A stretch of DNA of 64,000 nucleotides from Symbiodinium natans (GCA_905221605.1 CAJNDS010001335.1:964438-1028437), one strand, 5' to 3'; positions 46,140-56,400 are shown, numbered from the stretch's first letter. Notes: generated from the sequence alone by a model not told the origin. Numbers and translations: made by a program.

Positions 46140-46445
46140 TGAATAGAAATTGTATGTGGTATCATTCTGAATTTTCCAAGATATTTGTCTAAACAGCTGA
46201 CAAACAGAATTTAAGTAAATTAATCCAAAGTGGGAGTTCAATTTACTTAAACCTCTGGGGCCTTCCCGGGTCCCGGCAAACCAAAGCCCAAATCGCCTCC
46301 CAAAGCCCAAAATTGGCTTCCAAAACCCCAAATTGGCTTCCAATGGCTTCCCAAAGCCCAAAATTGGCTTCCCAAAGCCGAAAATTTGCTCCCAAAGCCC
46401 AAAACTGGCTCCCAATGCCCAAATTGGCTCCCAATGGCTTCCGAC
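46140..46445. repeat. Unique stretch and TTGGCTTCCAAAGCCC tandem
   Basis: 46270-46440 is a tandem of about 17 bases (CCCAAAATTGGCTTCCAAAG) with eight or so copies. The upstream part is AT-rich and unique. Confidence 0.85.
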
Positions 46446-46489
46446 CTCATAAGAGACAGCCAATTCGATTTATATGAAGGTCCCGAGCC

Positions 46490-47438
46490 TCAGGAAATGA
46501 CCGATTCCACTTATATGAAGGTCCCAGGGTCATCAATGAGGCTTTACGATGCTAGGGATTCCACAAGCTCCACACCTCACCTGCCTTTGAGGGTCCAACA
46601 AGATCCAAAGCCGCGACATACTACCGCACAGTCCAGACATTCTTAAAGCCGCAGCTTTCTGCTCCCAACAGTTTCCTTTTCCGCTCTAACTGTTCCAACA
46701 ATGGAAAGATCCAAAGCTGCTCTTCCTCAGCTTTTCACGGAGAAAAGCATGCAACCCTCAGCGCGAGCATGCAAGAATGTCGCAAAGGAACTCCAACACA
46801 ATTTCATGTTGCAGGAGGTCATGAACCAGAACCACCAAAAGCTCAGCTACCAGAGCTATGTCTATGTTGAGAAAACAGATTACCAAAGCACCGCCAAAGG
46901 AAAATGGAATGCACGCATCGACGAGTTCCTGGAGGCATTGGTTTTCACAGCAAGAAGGGGCCCTCACTGCACATGCAGCTCTCAATGCACAGGAGACCAA
47001 AGTCCTTGAGTCCTTCCGAAAGGCAAGAGCCTGCATAAAAGTTTGCACGCAGCTCCCAGTGATTCCAGATTCCAATTACATTTACCTGCAGAAGCCCTAC
47101 GTGCGGCTCTTTCATCTTCGCGTGTGCAAAAACATGCACGTCTACGAAAAGCTACAAAATGATGCTGTATTGGAGGCGCATCCACAGCTCGTGTGAACTG
47201 CCTTAGGACCCAACTTTGCTGTCAGGCATTGGAAGCGGAAGCCAGCCAACGCCACAGAGATGTCATCAGACAGTGCATGACGACACTCGTGCCGGCAATC
47301 GACAAGGCCACAGAGACTGTCATTTGCATGCCAGTCGCAACCCGCTCTAGCGCATGCGTTGTGGACAACAGCGAGGCTGCGGAGCGCGCCAAGATGATGT
47401 ATCACCCTGACAAAGAGCACCGCATGGACTACCCGTGA
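46490..47438 (+). pseudogene. Unrecognised gene with two frame changes
   Basis: Three overlapping plus frames make one continuous protein-like region. From ATG 46701: LFTEKSMQPSARACKNVAKE to ARIDEFLEALVFTA; frame +1 follows with LTAHAALNAQETKVLESFRK and YLQKPYVRLFHLRVCKNMHV; then RHRDVIRQCMTTLVPAIDKA to TGA at 47436. Telomere repeats are absent and the codon use is less GC-rich than elsewhere. Frameshifts suggest a decayed gene or transposon. Family not recognised. Confidence 0.5.
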
Positions 47439-47487
47439 CGGGACTCCAAAAGTCAGTGAACACAAAAAAAATTAGCCCCACAGTTGC

Positions 47488-47690
47488 ATGACTCTCACTG
47501 CAGTTGCGGCTCCTTTCACAGGCGATGAGCACTCAAACCTTACCACTTTCTTTAAGGTCCCAGCCTCAGAGCTAAAAAGAAGCAAAGGCCGTCCAAAAAA
47601 AGCCAGAATAGCAAAAACGGGTGCATGTTCATACGGCGCATCAGTACGAAGGTCGCCGCCCTTGGAGCGGGGCGCAATCAGGTCGGCATG
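47488..47690 (+). CDS. Open piece after the frameshifted gene
   Basis: EHSNLTTFFKVPASELKRSK then GRPKKARIAK, a lysine-rich stretch. May be the C-terminal part of the same decayed gene. Confidence 0.35.
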
Positions 47691-47716
47691 AAAAAGGCCC
47701 GGGTTCCAGCCCCTCG

Positions 47717-47806
<90 letters not shown>
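47717..47806. repeat. Uninterrupted run of 90 C
   Basis: By far the longest homopolymer in the window; produces false polyproline and polyglycine frames. Its exact length may be an assembly estimate. Confidence 0.95.
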
Positions 47807-47809
<3 letters not shown>

Positions 47810-48175
47810 AAAAATGAAAGACATAGTCCCAAAAAAAAACTCGGCCAAAACGCTTCGGTCAAAACTTTCGGTCAAAACGTTTCGGTCAAAACGTTATTGG
47901 GACCCAAACCCGACGCCCCAGAGGCCCCAACCCGGTCCAGCCCTTTCCGAGCTTTCCCCCCCGCCCCTCTCCCTGCCTCTGCCTCCTCCCTCCCTGCCTC
48001 CTCCCTCCCTGCCTCCTCCCTCCCTGCCTCCTCCCCCCCCTCCCCCCTCCCAAAAATGAAAAACATAGTTCCAAAAAACAAGCTCGGTCAAAACTTTCGG
48101 TCAAAACTTTCGGTCAAAACTTTCGGTCAAAACTTTCGGTCAAAACGTTATTGGGACCCAAACCCTACACAATTT
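47807..48175. repeat. Duplicated TCGGTCAAAACTT repeat segment
   Basis: 47810-47915 and 48053-48165 share CAAAAATGAAA, four to five CTTTCGGTCAAAA units and GTTATTGGGACCCAAACCC. Between them is a CCTCCCTCCCTG tandem. Confidence 0.85.
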
Positions 48176-48179
48176 CTAT

Positions 48180-48415
48180 AAACCCAAACCCTAATCCCTA
48201 AACCCTAAACCCTAAACCCCAAACCCTAAACCCTAAACCCTAATGAAGCCTAAAGCTCCACACCCTAATGCCTGGGCCCCAAGCCCTGCTGTAGGCTCTA
48301 ACCCCTAAGCCCTACACCCTGAGCCCGAAACCCGAAGCCCTAAGCCTGTATCGCAAAAATCCTAAACCCTAAACACTAAGCCCTAAACCCGAAACCCTAA
48401 ACCCTCAAAACTCGC
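48180..48415. repeat. Degenerate C-rich telomere-type block
   Basis: CCCTAAA, CCCTAAG and CCCGAAA units. Confidence 0.85.
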
Positions 48416-48421
48416 AAAAAC

Positions 48422-48530
48422 CTCTCGGTTGCGGCCCTTTGTCGCCTCGAGCCCCCGCGTGTGCGCGCGAGAAGCCGCCACAGTGGCTCCGAAGAGGTCC
48501 CCTGGTTTGCAAGCCCTGGGTTTTCTGAGC
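48422..48530 (+). CDS. Candidate exon, unknown protein
   Basis: LSVAALCRLEPPRVRARSRH then SGSEEVPWFASPGFSE. C-rich left, TTTAGGG right. Confidence 0.45.
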
Positions 48531-48659
48531 TTAGGGTTTCGGGCTTAGGGTTTGGGGTTTGGGGTTCAGGGTTTATTGGGTTTAGGGAGCGTCAGGGTGT
48601 AGCAAGGTCGAAGTCAAGGTCCAAGTTTAGTTTTTTTGTGTTTTGGCGGTTAGGCGTGT

Positions 48660-49125
48660 GAACGCGGGTCCATGGGGCCTTACAGTACCTCCTATGTTGA
48701 TGCGCGTAAATGCACGAGATGAATGGGCTTATTTTGCGGAGTTCTTATTCGTGCGGCGTTACATTCATTTTCTTCACTGCAAAGCCGCATGAAAAGATCT
48801 CCCAAAATAGTACTTTAAAGGGGCCTTTTAATGCGCACGGAAAGAACGTACGAAATAAGGGCCCCTTTGATAATATAATCCTTTCTCTCAATCATGCGTT
48901 CATTCGTTCACATGTTCACTCACTTCCTTATATTCTCTGTGTTCATGTATTCACTTCGTTCATATCGCAGGTTGCGTTCGTAAATTCACTTCTCCCTTAT
49001 AATTCACGGGCGTCACTATATTAATATTCGTCGCGCTTGACATTGCACTAATATCTTTGGGGTCCAAGTGCAAGACAAAAATAAGGTACATGGATCCGCA
49101 GGGAAAGTGTAGAGGTCCATCCGCT
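48660..49125. other. Less GC-rich unique island
   Basis: Contains an inverted pair AAAGGGGCC / GGGCCCCTTT (48812 and 48863) and a degenerate TTCATTCGTTCACA tandem (48895-48990). No convincing gene. Confidence 0.45.
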
Positions 49126-49159
49126 TCTGATGTCACCTGTCCAGCTGCAGGGAGGGGTG

Positions 49160-49510
49160 TCAAGCCCTAAAACCCTCCACCCTAAAGCCCTAAACCTTAT
49201 AAACCCGAAACCCTACATCCCAAACCCTGGTATTTTTGCGGTTCTACCCCGGAATCAAAGTAGGGCTTTGAGTTTTAGGCAATCTCTGAAATCCTACAAC
49301 CCCGGCCCAAACCCCACCCAAACCGCAAATCCTAAACACCTAAACCCTCAACACCCCCAACCCTAAACCCTAAACCTTAAACCCTAAATCCTGAATCCTG
49401 AACCCTGAACCCCAAACTCTAAGCCCCTAAACCCTAAACCCTAAACCCTAAACCCTAAACTCTAAACTCTAAACCCTAAACCCTAAAGCCTAAAACCTAA
49501 ACCCCTTAAA
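49160..49510. repeat. C-rich telomere-type block
   Basis: Degenerate to 49340, then CCCTAAA, CCCTGAA and CTCTAAA units. Confidence 0.85.
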
Positions 49511-49528
49511 CCTACACGAAGCCCTACA

Positions 49529-49628
49529 CGAAACCGTTTCCGTACAAGCCGGGCCTGGGCTGCGCAGGCCATGGCTTTGATCACAGGCGGTTTGGGAGGC
49601 AGGGCGGCCATGACCCTGAAACGTAGAC
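49529..49628 (+). CDS. Candidate terminal exon, unknown protein
   Basis: PFPYKPGLGCAGHGFDHRRF then GRQGGHDPET and TAG. Gly/His-rich. A minus frame over the same DNA is also open. Confidence 0.35.
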
Positions 49629-49689
49629 CCTACAGGCAAAATGCCCTTTAAAGCCCTAAGCCCGATATGCATCAGCATTCAGGCCCCCC

Positions 49690-50125
49690 CCCCCCTCAAC
49701 CCTAAACCCCAAACCCTAAACCTCAAACCCCAAACCCTAAACCCTAAAGCCCTAAACACGTGACCCCACACCTATGCCCTGACCCCTAAACCCTAAACCC
49801 TAAACCCTCAACCCCAAACCCTAAACCCTATATAAGCGGGTTTCGGGTTTTCTGGTGGGTTTTGAGGTGTTCATGAGGATGTTGTGGTTTTGGGCTGCAG
49901 AGGTATTTGAGGGTTTCATTGGGGTTTGGCGGTGGGCTTGGGGCTTCAGGGATACTGCCCCACGCCCCTACACTCGAGTTCGAGCGCTTAGGGTTTAGGT
50001 TTCTTTGGGCTTGGGTTTGGGCTTCTTCTGAGTCTTATAGCTGTTTAGCCGAAGTCAGCAAGAATCAGGGGGCTTTAGCTCCCCTAAACCCCAAACCCTA
50101 AACCCGGAACCCCAAAGCCTAAACC
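49690..50125. other. C-rich repeat, unique G-rich middle, C-rich repeat
   Basis: CCCTAAA 49695-49840; 49850-50060 unique with a Leu/Trp/Gly-rich frame of doubtful value; CCCTAAA 50085-50125. Confidence 0.5.
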
Positions 50126-50129
50126 CTCA

Positions 50130-50237
50130 ACCGTTTGTGTAGCTTCACGGGTCTCCCAAGCTCAGCCAGTCATTCCCACAACAGGCTTGGGTATCCTTGC
50201 CACGTCGGGCGCCGAAGTGTTCCAACTTCCAGCTTGA
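50130..50237 (+). CDS. Candidate terminal exon, unknown protein
   Basis: TVCVASRVSQAQPVIPTTGL then GILATSGAEVFQLPA and TGA. Non-repetitive and protein-like; CCCTCAA to the left and TTTAGGG beyond. Confidence 0.45.
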   Translation, partial: TVCVASRVSQAQPVIPTTGLGILATSGAEVFQLPA

Positions 50238-50454
50238 CTAAATTCGGAAAAGGGTTTAGGGTTTGGGGTTTAGGACATCTATACGCAACAGAACCCTAGC
50301 TCCTGAAAGATCAGGGCACCGCCTCTTGCTGGGCATAAGGCTTTAGGGTTGGAGGTTTCGGGTTGGACTTGGGTTTCAGGTGTTTCAGGTTTAGGCTTTA
50401 TGTTTAGGTGTCAGGGATGCGGTCGCCCTAAACCCTAAACCCAAATTCACGTCC

Positions 50455-50515
50455 TTGTGTGTGTGTGTGTGTGTGTGTATGGGTGGGTGGGAGTGGGGGG
50501 GGGGGGGAAGTGCAG
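50455..50515. repeat. (GT)n and G-rich tract
   Basis: GTGTGT then GGGTGGGTGGG and a G run. Confidence 0.95.
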
Positions 50516-50519
50516 TGTA

Positions 50520-51240
50520 GGGGATTGAAGGGGGTCGTATGCAGAAGGAGTGATCGGGTCATAAGGCTGCCTCCAGATGAGAGTCGGCATCGGGCATTGG
50601 ATCTTTAGAGTTTAGGGTTTAGGGTTTAGGGTTTAGGGTTTAGGGTTGGGGCTTCGAGTCTTTAGGCCATTGGGTCCAGGGTTTCTGGGTTCTCTGCTCT
50701 CGTTTCTAGATCAAACCTTTCTAACTTGGCCGTGAGCTACTGGGTAGGCCCTTGACATAATGCAAATAGTTTAGATTTCCCCCCTTTCTGAATTCAAAAA
50801 GATCCTTGTTTAAATGGGCTTCAAGGGCTGACCTAGGAGATTAGGCAGAAGTTCTCGCATGCAGGGCTTAGGATTTAGGGCTAAGGGCTTTGGGTAGATA
50901 GCACATGGGCTCCAGATGCGGCTTTTTGTTTGATTCGCCACCTGCATGCAGCGTTTTTTCTTCAAGCACTCGCAACCTTGTTTGTCGTTCCTGGACGCTT
51001 TGATCAAGCCCTATGCCTCCGAGCCCTACACTCGAAGCCCTTAGCCCCTGACAGGGTCGAGGGTTTTGGGTTAACCCTTTTTTTCAAGAAACCTCCAAAC
51101 ACCCCTAGCCCTCTAAGCCCCAAACTCACAGTCTGTGTCTGGGCTGGCGCATGTCATTGACGACGCCAGATCCCTGTGAGATTTTCCTTGGAGGCCCCTC
51201 TAGAGGTAAGGGCTTTGGGGTTAAATGGCCTCAAGCACAA
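50520..51240. other. Mixed spacer
   Basis: TTTAGGG at 50608-50645. 50660-51050 is unique; frames such as RHLHAAFFLQALATLFVVPG (50934) are open without splice support. Confidence 0.4.
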
Positions 51241-51254
51241 ACATCCGAAGTCCC

Positions 51255-51410
51255 CAAGACCCTTAAACCCTTAAACCCTGAGCCCTGAACCCTAAACCCC
51301 TTGAACCCCTAAACCCCTAGAACCGTAAACGCCTTACCCCTAAGCCCCTAAAACCCTAAAACCCCTAAGCCCACAAACCCTTAAAACCCTAAACCCCTAA
51401 ACCCTAAACC

Positions 51411-51463
<53 letters not shown>

Positions 51464-51480
51464 ACCCTAAACCCTAAACC
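51255..51480. repeat. C-rich block with CCCTCAA tandem
   Basis: Eight or nine CCCTCAA units at 51407-51465, flanked by CCCTAAA. Confidence 0.95.
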
Positions 51481-51564
51481 CTGCTTGCCGGCCTCACATC
51501 CTGGGTTGTTTTGGGGCGTCAAAGCTGTCAGGACTTGCGGGGCTTGAAAAAAAACCTAAACGCG
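51481..51564 (+). CDS. Candidate exon ending at a telomeric donor
   Basis: LLAGLTSWVVLGRQSCQDLR then GLKKNLN, ending GCG|GTTTAGGG. C-rich left, pure TTTAGGG right. Confidence 0.4.
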
Positions 51565-51656
51565 GTTTAGGGTTTAGGGTTTAGGGTTTAGGGTTTAGGG
51601 TTTAGGGTTTAGGGTTTAGGGTTTAGAGTTTAGGGTTTAGGGTTTAGGGTTTAGGG
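51565..51656. repeat. TTTAGGG array
   Basis: Near-perfect heptamers. Confidence 0.97.
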
Positions 51657-52240
51657 TGTAGCATTGGTCAGCTGAACGCAAAAGTGTGAAGACATGCCCA
51701 CCCCGAGGCCACCCAAACAATACTCATCACGAAACCAAACCGGAGCCAGCCAAAGCCAAGCCAGCCATTCAAATCTCACATATCGAACATGTTCAGAGCA
51801 CACTAAGATAAAACACTGCGAAAGCTTGGGATATGTGCGAGTCGTGAACACTTGCCGAACTTGAGGCGAGCTGTTGGCGATTTCTTGGGTGGGAACAGTG
51901 GCTGATTGGGACACTAGGAAGTCGGAGATCATCTGGGGCCAGAAAGCAGCATGTCGAGCACTGCCTGGGACTACTTTGAGGGGGTGCCAAGGGTGTCCCT
52001 TGACTTCGGAGGTCACTCGGGGGCACAAGGCAAAGGATCCCCCCCCTCAGGTTTTGCGCAGGGGACGGTCTGGGCCGAAGGGCCCTCTCACAGAAAATTC
52101 AGGGCGTGAGTCTGCAGGTTTTGCAAGAATCCCCCCCCACGCCGAAGTTCACTTGGCCAGAGAACGAAACTCACTAGAGCGGTCAAAGCGAGGGGTCGGA
52201 CCTTTCAGGGCTTCTTGTCAGCTCCAAGGCCTTCTTTAGC
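51657..52240 (+). CDS. Unrecognised repeat-free open region
   Basis: The plus frame 51874-52236 reads SWVGTVADWDTRKSEIIWGQ, KAACRALPGTTLRGCQGCPL and later IPPHAEVHLARERNSLERSK. A minus frame of similar length overlaps (51651-52028). The plus frame has the better residue mix. Its start is not a clear ATG context and the family is unknown; a decayed retroelement ORF is possible. Confidence 0.4.
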
Positions 52241-52345
52241 AGTCTGTGTACTGGAAGGGTTTAAGACCCCCCTGCTTACTGGCCCTGCCTCGGACATTTG
52301 CGTAAAAGCCCCCCTAACTAAAAGGGTTTAAGATCCTACCAAGGG

Positions 52346-52915
52346 TTTACCAGGGCCAGGGCAGGGCCAGGGCCAGGGCCAGGGCCAGAGCCAGGTTCGG
52401 GCCAGGGCCAGACCCAGGCCAGGCAGGGCCACAGGGCCAGCAGGGCCAGCAGGCCAGCAGGGCCAGCAGGGCCAGCAGGGTTAGCAGGGCCAGCAGAGCC
52501 AGCAGGGCAGCAGGGCCAGCAGGGCCAGCAAGCAGGGCCAGCAGGGCCAGCACCAGCAGGGCCAGGAGGGCCAGCAGGCCGCCAGGGCCAGGGCCAGGGC
52601 CAGGGCCAGGGCCAGGGCCAGGGCCAGGGCCAGGGCCAGGGCCAGGGCCAGGGCCAGGGCCAGGGCCAGGGCCAGGGCCAGGGCCAGGGCCAGGGCCAGG
52701 GCCAGGGCCAGGGCCGTCAGGGCCAGGGCCAGGGCCAGGGCCAGGGCCAGCGCCAGACCCAGGCCCAGGGCAAGAGTCAGGCCCTTGGCAAGGCAGGGTC
52801 AGGCTAGGGCCAGGAGGGCCAGGGCCAGGGCCAGCCAGGGCAGGGCAGGGGGCCGGTCAGGGCCCAGCCCAGGGCCAGGGCCAGGGCTTGGTCAGGGCCA
52901 GGGGTTGCCAGGAAT
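52346..52915. repeat. GGCCAG minisatellite, about 570 bp
   Basis: GGCCAG hexamers, with a central AGCAGGGCC 9-mer phase (52430-52570) and a pure hexamer block (52580-52720). Confidence 0.97.
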
Positions 52916-52992
52916 TGAAAAAGGTTCCTTGGGGAGGGTACTAATATTTATCTGAGACGAGCTAGGCGACTCTAGCTAGGCGACCCTCTCAG

Positions 52993-53097
52993 GAGTGTGC
53001 CTGGCAGGCTCTGCAGCCTAGCAGAGCCTGCCGTGGTCTCGCTGAGCGCTCGACTGCGCCCGCCTACCCCAACAGAGATGAGAGGGGTGGCGGGCGG
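52993..53097 (+). CDS. Candidate exon containing a perfect hairpin
   Basis: After CTCTCAG: SVPGRLCSLAEPAVVSLSAR then LRPPTPTEMRGVAGG; donor G|GTTCAGGG. GGCAGGCTCTGC and GCAGAGCCTGCC (53003-53032) form a perfect 12-bp stem inside it. Confidence 0.4.
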
Positions 53098-53139
53098 GTT
53101 CAGGGTTTAGGCTTTAGGGTTTTAGGGTTTAGGGTCGGA

Positions 53140-53635
53140 TGTAGGGTGTCGGGCTTGAAATCTCATGTAAACCCGACACATAAACCCTGCATAGCCTAAA
53201 CCCCAAACTTACAAACCTCCAAACCCAAACGCTAAACCCTAAGCAAACCTGGGAAACAAGAACGATCTACGGGTCCTTATTATAAGGCGGCCCTTATTAT
53301 TTAGGGTACCCCCAAAATAAACAGAATCATAATTCAGAGAACTGACCAAACCATTGCCCTTCTTGGCACCCCAAACGGAAGTTCCTACAATCGATGCTGT
53401 TCCTAATCTGCCTCCTCTGCAAAGAATAGGGTCCGCCTGTCTACCCCAAACACAGTAGAACCCCCCCCCCCCCCTTAGACTGTAAACCCTGAACCTTAAA
53501 CCCCAAACCCTAAACCCTAAACCCGAAAACCCCCCAAGCCCTAAATCCTAAACCCTAAACCCTAAACTCTAAACCCTAAACCCTAAACCCTAAACCCTAA
53601 ACCCTAAACCCTAAACCCTAAACCCTAAACCCAAA
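53140..53635. other. Unique spacer then CCCTAAA array
   Basis: Short pair CTTATTATAAGG / CCTTATTATTTAGG at 53276; a C run at 53461; CCCTAAA 53500-53630. Confidence 0.6.
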
Positions 53636-53637
53636 AG

Positions 53638-53728
53638 TTCCTAGTCCCTTCAAGCCCGCCACATGCCAAAACCCTTGCACGTCCGAACCCCTGTGGCAGG
53701 CTTGCCCTGCGAACCCGAGGCCTTCAGG
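53638..53728 (+). CDS. Candidate exon, unknown protein
   Basis: VPSPFKPATCQNPCTSEPLW then QACPANPRPS, Cys/Pro-rich; CCCTAAA left and TTCAGG|GTTTAG right. Confidence 0.45.
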
Positions 53729-53940
53729 GTTTAGGGTTTAGGGTTTAGGGTTTAGGGTTTAGGGTTTAGGGTTTAGGGTTTAGGGTTCCCTAAGGTTTCG
53801 GGCCGTTTCGGGTTGAGGGTTTTATGGTTTACTGTTTGGGGTTTAGGCTTCTAGGGTTCAGGGTTTGGTTTGGGGTTTAGGGTTTATAGGGGTTAGGGTT
53901 CAGCGTTTAGGGTTTGGGGAGTAGGGTGTAGGTGTCCGGG
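53729..53940. repeat. TTTAGGG block
   Basis: Pure to 53790, degenerate later. Confidence 0.9.
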
Positions 53941-53946
53941 CTGCAG

Positions 53947-53982
53947 GCCGGGAAGAGCATCTTCCAGACAGGCATACACTAA
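53947..53982 (+). CDS. Candidate terminal micro-exon
   Basis: AGKSIFQTGIH and TAA after GGGCTGCAG. Confidence 0.35.
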   Translation, partial: AGKSIFQTGIH

Positions 53983-54126
53983 ACCCGCAACCCCGGCTGT
54001 CGAGGCGAGAGCTGGGTGAGGGGTTCACTTATATAGGGTTTGGGGGTTCAGGACGTTCCGGGGTTTAGGGGTTCCGGAAGTTTAGGGGTTTAGGGGATTC
54101 GGGCTTTAAGTACTTGGGGGGGGGTT

Positions 54127-54258
54127 GTGCAAGCAGTCGCTGCAGAGGAGGCAAGAGACCTCGGGGAGTTGGTGGATGACTTGCCGGACTCCAAAAGTGT
54201 TGGTGAAAAATCCGGCCTCGAACGGCTGCAAACCGCCGTGGCCGAATCATCTAGATGA
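54127..54258 (+). CDS. Candidate terminal exon, acidic
   Basis: VQAVAAEEARDLGELVDDLP then DSKSVGEKSGLERLQTAVAE, SSR and TGA. 43 codons, strongly helix-like; internal GCTGCAG may be the true acceptor. C-rich sequence is absent to the left (G-rich repeat). Confidence 0.55.
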   Translation: MQAVAAEEARDLGELVDDLPDSKSVGEKSGLERLQTAVAESSR

Positions 54259-54560
54259 GCGAGATGCGTGTCCTTTCAGGACCCTGCCCTGTTGCACGGG
54301 GCGGAAGCTGAGCAGCGAGGGGTTCGACTGGGTCAAGGTTCGTCGACATCCAAGCGCAGCCTTAAAGCTACTTGCTGGTTTAAATCGACAAGAAGAACAA
54401 GCGCGATCGGATTGGACTGTAACAGGAAAGCGCTTGTTTCTTCCCATGCATACATATCCCTGAACTCTCAACCCCGTAAATTCTGGACCTCTTCCGGTTT
54501 TCTGGTTGGGGTTGTCAGAAAGTTCGCCGACCTGGAGGGTAGATTGGGGTTTCAAAATTT
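54259..54560 (+). other. Unique region, probably 3' of the preceding exon
   Basis: Repeat-free. The same frame continues beyond the TGA (CVSFQDPALLHGAEAEQRGV and SLKATCWFKSTRRTSAIGLD), so read-through or a second exon is possible. Confidence 0.3.
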
Positions 54561-54645
54561 TGCAGGTTTAGGGTTTAGGGTTTAGGGTTAAGGGTTTAGG
54601 GTTTAGGGTTTAGGGTTTAGGGTTTAGGGTTTAGGGTTTAGGGTA
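54561..54645. repeat. TTTAGGG array
   Basis: Near-perfect heptamers. Confidence 0.97.
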
Positions 54646-54649
54646 TTGG

Positions 54650-54750
54650 GCTAAGCGAGTTGAGGTCGAAGTTGCAACAGGGAAGCCCCGTCCTTATGCC
54701 CGCCAAGCACCACCGGCATCAGCGATCATCGCTCGTCTCGCAATGCACAC
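54650..54750 (+). CDS. Candidate exon, unknown protein
   Basis: AKRVEVEVATGKPRPYARQA then PPASAIIARLAMHT. G-rich left and C-rich right, the reverse of the usual polarity. Confidence 0.4.
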
Positions 54751-54925
54751 CCTAAACCCTCAACCCGAAGCCCTCAACCCTAAACCCTAAACCCTAAACA
54801 TTAAACCCTAAACCCTAAACCCTAAACCCTAAACCCTATAAACCCTATAAACCCTATAAACCCTATAAACTCTATAAACCCTATAAACCCTATAAACCCT
54901 ATAAACCCTATAATCCCTAAGCCCT
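54751..54925. repeat. CCCTAAA then CCCTATAAA array
   Basis: Heptamers to 54832, then nine CCCTATAAA units. Confidence 0.95.
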
Positions 54926-54963
54926 TAGCCCTAAGCTCTGAGCCCTAAGCCCCAAAACCGCAG

Positions 54964-55043
54964 CTCCCAAACCGATCGGAGTCGGAGGCTCTGGCCGAGG
55001 TCGAGCGGTCGCTTGTTCATGCCCTGAAGGCTGCTCTGGGGGG
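54964..55043 (+). CDS. Candidate exon, unknown protein
   Basis: LPNRSESEALAEVERSLVHA then LKAALG after AAACCGCAG; donor GGG|GTGGGGG. A regular helix. Confidence 0.5.
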
Positions 55044-55049
55044 GTGGGG

Positions 55050-55500
55050 GTAAGGGTTGATGGGTCAAGGTTTTGGGGTTTGGGTTTTGGGTTTTGGGGT
55101 TTGGGTTTGGGGCTTTGGGCTTTGGGTTTAGGGTTTAGGGTTTAGGGTTTAGGAGGGTTTAGGACTTGGGGTTTGCAGGGTGTTAGGCGTCTTTTTGAGG
55201 TTTCTCTTGGAGTGGAGGCCTAGTTAGCCCTAAACCCTAAGACCTGTAGGGGGGGGGGGGGGGGGTGCAAGGTTTAGTGTTCATGCTTAGCATGCGTCGC
55301 AGGATTTTCATTGCTGTTCTTTGGTAGCGGACGGTCGTTTAGGCATAAGTAGTGCAGGGTTCAGGGTTCAGGGGTTTAGGGTTCGGGTTTGCTAATTTCA
55401 GCCCTGCCGACTGGAGGTCTCAGCGGTAGAACTACCCTCCCTGCCCCGCCGCCCTCCCCCCTCCCCCCCCCAAAAAAGAACAACAGAAAACAAGACGAAG
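55050..55500. other. G-rich repeat and unique spacer
   Basis: TTTTGGGG and TTTAGGG to 55155, a G run at 55248, then unique sequence and a C-rich stretch at 55455. Confidence 0.6.
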
Positions 55501-55516
55501 CTCGATACGTGCGTGA

Positions 55517-55930
55517 TTGAGAAGGTTTGCAAGGAAAGAAAGTTTGGCAGGCACTGTAGACTCGCGTTTTGAGCCCGTCGGGTGGTCTTATTGTCTAAGC
55601 CTCCGCAATGGTGCTTCTGCTACTGGTCACCCGTGGCACGCGGAGGTGATGCCTCCAAAGACATGGAGCGAAGTTGCATCCCTTTGCATGCAAACAATGT
55701 GACCACGTGGCATGCAATAAACACGTTGTTTTTTCACTGCGCCTGCCACACTCTTCTACCGACTCGCGTCTCTTGTCAATCGCTTCAGGATCATTATCAC
55801 TACCCCTTGCTGCCTATCCTCCTCATAATCTTCGTCGAAATCATTATGTTGGCTACACATGATGCGAATCAGAGTCAGCATTCAGCAAAAAGCCGTGGCA
55901 CACCAGCATGTCGGCGTCGATGTAACTGGG
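55517..55930 (+). CDS. Unrecognised repeat-free open region
   Basis: One frame reads SLAGTVDSRFEPVGWSYCLS then TGHPWHAEVMPPKTWSEVAS to TGA at 55700; other frames are open further on (FVEIIMLATHDANQSQHSAK). Possibly an element relic. Confidence 0.3.
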
Positions 55931-56063
55931 GAAACCCTAAACCCTAAACCCTAAACCCTAAACCCGAAACCCGAAACCCTAAACCCTGAAACCCTAAACC
56001 CTCGAAGCCAAAGACCTGTTTAGGGCCTAGGGTCTAAGGGCTTTAGGCTTCCTTTTTCCAGGG

Positions 56064-56154
56064 ATGTATGGAGTGTTGGGCTCAAGCACCGGCCGTGAGG
56101 CAGCCTGCGCCGCCGACGACGCGCCGGACGAGGAAAGGGCGTTGGAGGATTCAG
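56064..56154 (+). CDS. Candidate exon with ATG, acidic
   Basis: MYGVLGSSTGREAACAADDA then PDEERALED, ending at TTCAG before GGTTTTCAGGG. Confidence 0.45.
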
Positions 56155-56400
56155 GGTTTTCAGGGTTTTCAGGGTTTTCAGGGTTTTCAGGGTTTTCAGG
56201 GTTTTCAGGGTTTTTAGGGTTTAGGTCTAGGGTGTTTAGGGTTTTCAGGGTTTTTCAGGGTTTAGGGTTCAGGGTTTTTGAGGGTTTAGGGTTCAGGGTT
56301 TTTGAGGGTTTAGGGTTCAGGGTTTTTGAGGGTTTAGGGTTCAGGGTTTTTAGGGTCTAGGGGTTTTGGGCTTTTAGGGTTTAGGGCTCAGGGTTTAGGG
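56155..56400. repeat. GGGTTTTCA tandem and 30-bp tandem
   Basis: Seven GGGTTTTCA units, then about four GGTTTAGGGTTCAGGGTTTT-type units. Confidence 0.95.

Noticed and set aside
47621-48181. Proline-rich protein of 186 codons
   Set aside because: Polyproline is the 90-base C run in every frame, and the flanks are tandem repeats.
52347-52553. Minus-strand Leu/Ala-rich protein
   Set aside because: Translation of the GGCCAG minisatellite.
56064-56360. GFSGFSGF repeat domain protein
   Set aside because: Codons after 56154 are GGGTTTTCA tandem; only the first 30 codons are kept as a candidate exon.
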